Below are positions 24,757 through 28,156 of a stretch of 28,156 nucleotides of DNA, in pieces. The notes below the pieces were generated by a model. The model searched no databases and was not told the DNA's origin. It saw only the letters and a program-made list of their open reading frames with translations. The number at the start of each line of letters is the position of its first letter. Position 1 is the first letter of the stretch. The DNA comes from Microcoleus asticus IPMA8 (GTDB lineage Bacteria; Cyanobacteriota; Cyanobacteriia; Cyanobacteriales; Microcoleaceae). Made by a program: the position numbers and the translations under genes. The stretch covers positions 1 to 28,156 of the forward strand of contig NZ_SRRZ01000100.1 of NCBI RefSeq assembly GCF_013179805.1, in the 5' to 3' direction.

Positions 24757-25671
24757 TCAAGCGATTAATTCAAGGGTTTTTGCTCCGACAATTCCATCAG
24801 TAACTAAACCTTTTTGCTTTTGGAATTCTTTAACGGCCTTGTCAGTTTCTCCTCCAAACACACCATCGGCTACTGAGATGGCCAAACCTGCATCCTTCAA
24901 CTTCTGCTGAAGTTTCCGCACATCTGAACCCTCCATGAGAGGGCGGCTGAGACGTAAATTTCTAGGCTTGTCGTCCCATGGTGCTTTCTCAAAACCCATT
25001 GCGGGCGATCGATTTAGGCAGGATTCAGTTATAGGCCCCCACAGACCCTCAGCCTCAATTTCTTCAGTCGGATGATTTTTGTTCCAGAGCTGTTGGAAAG
25101 CTTTTATCGTTGCCTCGCGCAAGTCTTTAGCGCCTGCACCTTGATAATCAATGTGTGGCGGGTCTCCGGCTAGAGGCTGCCAACCACTACCATTTAGAAA
25201 GGGTAACCAACCTTCACGATCTTCGATATCAAGCGCCAAGCCACTCTGGTGATTACTTTGACCGGGTTCAGCTACAGGGCTTTTGCCATTGAGCCACTTA
25301 AACAACAGCATTTGCTGAGCAAGAGTTCGATAGGCTGAATTAACAACAAGCTTCCTACCATACCTTTCAATAGCTTTTTGCAGTGCCTGTTTGGCTGCGG
25401 GCGGCACAAAAGGATATGCTGCATCTCCCAATTCGACATCTAGATCGTCAAAACTGACTAAAGCATCTGGGACAATGAGATTGATTTGGTAGATTAATTG
25501 CTGAGATAACCCGTTGACGACGGAAGTATTCCCTTCGGGAGCATCTTGGAGCAAACCATTAAAACTTGCTCTTGCTCTTGGTGCATTCTCCTCAAATTCA
25601 TGAATTTCTAGACAAGGTTCAACGACCAAGTCCTCCAATTGATCGGATGTATCATTGATTGAGTCGCTCAT
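24757..25671 (-). CDS. M15 D,D-peptidase with peptidoglycan-binding domains
   Basis: A 304-residue zinc peptidase of the M15 (VanY/D,D-carboxypeptidase) type. Zinc ligands are visible: SNHQSGLALD supplies His141 and Asp148 (SxHxxGxAxD), and GDPPHIDY supplies His173; NSAYRT (Arg115) is the usual substrate-side motif. A weak peptidoglycan-binding segment (about 185-222, AFQQLWNKNHP to LWGPITESCL) and a good PG_binding_1 domain (about 245-304, VRKLQQKLKDAG, DGVFGGETDKAVKEFQKQKG) follow. The tail is closely related to that of the lysozyme encoded just upstream. The N-terminus is acidic (DSINDTSDQLEDLVVEPC) and has no signal peptide, so export is unexplained. It starts 33 bases after the lysozyme gene and probably shares its transcript. 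Expected action: trimming D-Ala-D-Ala stem peptides in the wall. Confidence 0.9.
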   Translation of the reverse strand: MSDSINDTSDQLEDLVVEPCLEIHEFEENAPRARASFNGLLQDAPEGNTSVVNGLSQQLIYQINLIVPDALVSFDDLDVELGDAAYPFVPPAAKQALQKAIERYGRKLVVNSAYRTLAQQMLLFKWLNGKSPVAEPGQSNHQSGLALDIEDREGWLPFLNGSGWQPLAGDPPHIDYQGAGAKDLREATIKAFQQLWNKNHPTEEIEAEGLWGPITESCLNRSPAMGFEKAPWDDKPRNLRLSRPLMEGSDVRKLQQKLKDAGLAISVADGVFGGETDKAVKEFQKQKGLVTDGIVGAKTLELIA

Positions 25672-25704
25672 TTTTGTTTCTTAATGTTTTATAAAGTAAA
25701 CAGT

Positions 25705-26574
25705 TTACAAGCCTAAAGATTGCTGCGTTTGGGCACCAGCAATGCCATCTACAGTGAGATTTTTCTGCTTTTGAAACTGCCTCACTGCCTTATCAGTGTC
25801 TTCTCCAAAGATTCCATCAACTTCAATATTGAATCCGGATTTGATTAAAGCTTGCTGAAGTTGGCGAACCTCTTCTCCTTGTATTAGGGGTTGACTGGGT
25901 TCGGCGAGGCGCAGCACTCTTTCTGGCTCCCAATGCAAAAACTCTTCCCAAGGCTGACTTAAGAACAACGCTCTTTCAGCTCTCCTCCTGCGAGACAAAC
26001 CCAGTAATGATTGACCGCCTGCCTTGTCCCATCTCGGAAATTGGTCAGCCACTTCCTGAAACTTTTCTTGATTTAAAAGCTGCAAAAGTGTTGACTCAAA
26101 CAGAGAACGTGCGCCCAAGTTGTAACTAAAACTTACCAAGGCTGAGAACTGATCGTCATTGAGCTGTACTTTGACAGCATCAGCCACCGCAGCTTCAAAT
26201 TTTTCCAGCTCATCTTGCAGCATCTTCTCGGCTTGGGCGACGGTAATCTTCATTCCTTCCCGCACACCTTCCGTAGCTCCCCACCCGATAGTCCACACGC
26301 CAACTGGGTCTTTATATGCCTCTAGATACAACCCCTCAAACGATTGAACAAGCTTCAGTCCCTCTTGGTTGGTTTTCGTGATATGTGCTCGCGGTTCAGG
26401 TACATCAGGAGGAACTGCGTCAGTCGGTGCGATTGTAAAAGTTTCAGCCGGAGTGAACTGCAAAGCTTCCATGAGCGTTCGCACAATTCCTTCTGTTTCT
26501 ATAACTTTTATTGGCTGGTCGTTTTCCATTTCGTACACGCGACCATCCTTAAAGATTTTAAGCTCTCTTGACAT
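25705..26574 (-). CDS. GH24 (T4-type) lysozyme with peptidoglycan-binding tail
   Basis: A 289-residue muramidase. Residues 68-206 form a GH24 domain: QSFEGLYLEAYKDPVGVWTI contains Glu80, Asp89 and Thr95, which have exactly the spacing of the T4 lysozyme triad (Glu11, Asp20, Thr26), followed by IGWGAT, NDDQFSALVSFSYNLG and GLSRRRRAERALF. The C-terminal PG_binding_1 domain covers about 225-289 (VRQLQQALIKSGFNIEVDGI, DTDKAVRQFQKQKN). An N-terminal extension of about 65 residues has no signal peptide and ends in a Pro-rich stretch (DAVPPDVPEPRAH). Free GH24 enzymes are mostly phage endolysins, but no phage gene lies nearby; the partners are an M15 peptidase and caspases. The ATG at 26574 has AAAGGAAA about eight bases upstream. 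It is the first gene of the island. Confidence 0.92.
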   Translation of the reverse strand: MSRELKIFKDGRVYEMENDQPIKVIETEGIVRTLMEALQFTPAETFTIAPTDAVPPDVPEPRAHITKTNQEGLKLVQSFEGLYLEAYKDPVGVWTIGWGATEGVREGMKITVAQAEKMLQDELEKFEAAVADAVKVQLNDDQFSALVSFSYNLGARSLFESTLLQLLNQEKFQEVADQFPRWDKAGGQSLLGLSRRRRAERALFLSQPWEEFLHWEPERVLRLAEPSQPLIQGEEVRQLQQALIKSGFNIEVDGIFGEDTDKAVRQFQKQKNLTVDGIAGAQTQQSLGL

Positions 26575-26712
26575 TTAAGTTTTTCCTTTGTAAGTCAATG
26601 CGTTGACAAGAGGCATCCTGAAGATTTGAGCGCAAACTCTCGCTCTACCTCTGGGGGGCGCAGTCAAGGTAATGCAAGGTATTGATTAATATTATTACCC
26701 GATAGTTTTTCC

Positions 26713-26747
26713 GGCTGGTTACAGCCCTAAATTACACCTGTTACAGG
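26713..26747. promoter_or_regulatory. Two adjacent dyads upstream of the lysozyme gene
   Basis: GGCTG-GTTA-CAGCC (26713-26726) and CCTGT-T-ACAGG (26737-26747) are two short perfect dyads sharing the core TG(G)TTACAG, with starts 24 bases apart, roughly 140-175 bases before the lysozyme ATG. Tandem similar dyads in a promoter region suggest an operator for a dimeric repressor, but no promoter boxes stand out clearly and chance is possible. Confidence 0.3.
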
Positions 26748-26829
26748 ACAGATTCAGGAATTTTCTCTAAAGTTTTACAAAAATTAACGGAAAATCTCCG
26801 GTACGCTATATGTAGCATACTTGTGTTTG

Positions 26830-26837
26830 GACGGTTG
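26830..26837. repeat. Target-site duplication of the IS1 element, left copy
   Basis: GACGGTTG directly abuts the left end; the identical 8 bases abut the right end at 27685-27692. An exact duplication indicates simple insertion at this place without later rearrangement across the ends. Confidence 0.88.
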
Positions 26838-26861
26838 GGTAGTGCTTTTATGTAAAGGATG
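26838..26861. repeat. IS1 left terminal inverted repeat
   Basis: Begins GGTAGTGCTTTTATG and pairs with the inverse of 27661-27684, with mismatches at the 8th and 24th bases only. It overlaps the stop codon of the transposase. Confidence 0.9.
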
Positions 26862-27619
26862 GAGAAAATTGAGGCGGTTGAGTCTTCAGCATTGCTAATC
26901 GGATTCGGTGATTGTAGTCATGAATAAAATTCCAAATAGCACCAGCCATGATTCTCCAACTTCTTAGAAAACGATAATGTCTTCCTGACTAATCGCGAAA
27001 TTCGCTGCCTGAGAGTATTATTTAATCGTTCAATGTAACTCGTCAATCCGCTTTCTTTCCCCACAGGCTGATGCCGTGAATGTCGGTAAAACCGCAGCAT
27101 ATGCCTCCCAATGATCGGTATAAATCTTGGCACTGCAGGCGATAGACACTCGGTAGGGAATCCCATAATGCAAGAGCCGACTTTAAGGAACGGTCTCCAA
27201 TATGACATCCGGTCACTTCCCGAGTCTTGGCATCCATCGCTAACCAAACCCATTGTTTATTCCCTTTGTTGTCTACAAAAGACCATAGTTCATCCATTTG
27301 GACGGTGTGTTTTCCGACTTCTTTTGGGATAACTGTAGCCTTGGGTTCTACGGCAGTGTACAAGTGGTTTACATAATTTTGAAGCCAGAAGAGAGGAAAC
27401 ACCCATGACTCGATCAATGCCACCCAGAGAAATCCGTTCAAGGAGAAGCAACTCAATTTTTGCGCCCGGTGTCGGTGTTTTTGGGTTGCCATTTAGGATT
27501 TTCGACTTTCCTGGCGACCACAGTCACGACATTTATGGTGAAAGTTTTCCGCGACGAGTCATACCATTTTTCATCACATCGTCAGAACCACAAGTGGGAC
27601 AAATCAGATAGGGTTTCAT
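26848..27619 (-). pseudogene. IS1-type transposase, broken by several frameshifts
   Basis: From ATG 27619 the InsA part starts MKPYLICPTCGSDDVMKNGM and continues in another frame with HHKCRDCGRQ, together a four-Cys zinc ribbon. Further pieces in changing frames are VENPKWQP, LLLERISL, LQNYVNHLYT, VQMDELWSFVDNKGNKQWVW (with the catalytic DE-W motif), KIYTDHWEAYAAVLPTF, TSYIERLNNTLRQRISRLV, RKTLSFSKKLENH and AIWNFIHDYN. The final stop TAA at 26848-26850 lies inside the terminal repeat, as is usual for IS1. At least five frame changes are needed to join the pieces, far beyond the single programmed -1 shift used by IS1, so the gene is dead. Confidence 0.88.
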
Positions 27620-27660
27620 CATGAGACTCCTCAAAAGATTGGCATAGAGCTATTATCCTC

Positions 27661-27684
27661 TATCCTTTACATAAAAACACTACC
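27661..27684. repeat. IS1 right terminal inverted repeat
   Basis: Read inward on the minus strand it starts GGTAGTGTTTTTATG, matching the left end at 22 of 24 bases. It lies about 40 bases upstream of the InsA-like ATG and probably contained the element's promoter. Confidence 0.9.
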
Positions 27685-27692
27685 GACGGTTG
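27685..27692. repeat. Target-site duplication of the IS1 element, right copy
   Basis: GACGGTTG immediately after the right terminal repeat, identical to 26830-26837. Confidence 0.88.
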
Positions 27693-28156
27693 CTAGTAAT
27701 TGAACCTTGACTCAAAAGTGGTTCGGGATGGAATTAGAATAAGATCGCACCGCGAACGCAAGGGCGGCAAGTCGCGGGCTCCGGAGCGTACAAGAGACGA
27801 GAGAAGCCGTCGTACTGCAAAAATTTCCATCGACTACAAGAGTCAAGTATTCAGTTGTTTTGAGTTTAGTTTTTAATTCCCTCGGCATTCCCAGTCAATT
27901 CTCAACTTCTGGAGCATCTTGAGCTATAGCCTTTCTCAGGTTTCTGGAGGTACAAAATAACTAACTTAAACACACTGGAAAATATCAAATAAAATAGATA
28001 GAGAAGATCTAATTCAATCGGTGAGTGTGCGCCCCTATAAGTGCTACAAACTAAACCGATGAAAACCAGAAGTGTTGAATGATAGGAAAAGATTGCTAAA
28101 GTTGGCAGAGCAATGTATAATTGTAGACTTATAAATTATTAATAATCAACTAAAAT
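27693..28156. other. Gene-free stretch to the window end
   Basis: No protein-coding frame of convincing length or composition and no tRNA-like fold is seen on either strand. The first part holds a G+C-rich patch (about 27748-27820: CGCGAACGCAAGGGCGGCAA, then GTCGCGGGCTCCGGAGCG) that contrasts with the A+T-rich rest and may be an interspersed repeat. The rest is A+T-rich, and the window ends in TTATAAATTATTAATAATC. Before the IS1 insertion this DNA was joined to the upstream region of the lysozyme gene, so it may contain that operon's distant regulatory sequences. Confidence 0.4.

Larger units (their letters stand above)
26838..27684 (-). mobile_element. IS1-family insertion sequence, degenerate (847 bases)
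   Basis: Both ends are intact: GGTAGTGCTTTTATGTAAAGGAT... at the left and the inverse of GGTAGTGTTTTTATGTAAAGGAT... at the right match at 22 of 24 bases. GACGGTTG flanks both sides as an exact 8-base target duplication, as expected for IS1. The length, an InsA-like zinc-finger reading frame and an InsB-like transposase confirm the family. The transposase frames are broken many times (see the pseudogene entry), so it cannot move by itself, although the ends could be used in trans. It lies upstream of the lysozyme gene and may separate it from older regulatory DNA. Confidence 0.93.

Noticed and set aside
25705..26574. Lysozyme as evidence of a prophage
   Set aside because: No integrase, holin, terminase or structural phage gene is in the window, and the neighbours are host-type caspase and CHAT genes.
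26737..26747. CCTGTTACAGG as a LexA box
   Set aside because: The half-sites are too close together for any known LexA operator, and no SOS gene is present.
28021..28060. GTGAGTGTGCGCCCC as a group II intron 5' end
   Set aside because: The GTGYG-like start alone is too short; no intron domains, reverse transcriptase or splice partner are in the remaining bases.

Overview
The window looks cyanobacterial. GC content is moderate, the HIP1 octamer GCGATCGC recurs throughout (for example near 3893, 5643, 5770, 5933, 7842, 10487 and 10543), and the genes are orthocaspase, CHAT, TPR, WD40, HEAT and pentapeptide proteins of the kind that large filamentous or colonial cyanobacteria carry in number. 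The genus cannot be told from this window. No housekeeping gene, rRNA, tRNA or CRISPR array is visible.

All twelve intact genes lie on the minus strand, so transcription runs from about 26.6 kb down to 0.16 kb. In that order they are: a GH24 (T4-type) lysozyme with a peptidoglycan-binding tail (25705-26574); an M15 D,D-peptidase with a related tail (24757-25671); an orthocaspase (22408-24603) preceded by a CIRCE-like heat-shock operator; a protein with three caspase folds and TPRs, of which only the first fold keeps the His-Cys pair (18652-22281); an LCAT-type lipase/acyltransferase 18 bases behind it (17200-18633); two CHAT proteases of the ATHG/SACQTG type (15657-16937 and 13006-15612); a CHAT-TPR protein of the GHG/NAC type (11472-12920); a relic of a TIR gene with two nonsense codons (11101-11406); a stand-alone CHAT protein (10267-10908); a HEAT-repeat protein (8341-10188); a membrane pentapeptide-CHAT protein that has lost exactly its catalytic His codon (6006-8306); and a 1905-residue caspase-STAND NTPase-WD40-TPR protein (162-5879).

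The island shows heavy turnover. Between the lipase and the next CHAT gene lies a scar made of a CHAT gene start, a piece of a STAND gene and an unidentified C-terminal tail. The right end carries a dead IS1-family element with intact ends and an 8-base target duplication. About 470 bases without a recognisable gene follow it.

Inference: the island packs proteases, scaffold or sensor proteins (STAND/WD40, HEAT, TPR), catalytically dead protease paralogues, and enzymes able to damage membrane and cell wall (lipase, lysozyme, D,D-peptidase). This would suit a regulated self-destruction or anti-phage module in which caspase/CHAT activation releases lytic effectors. The sequence shows only the parts and their co-orientation; the mechanism is a hypothesis.
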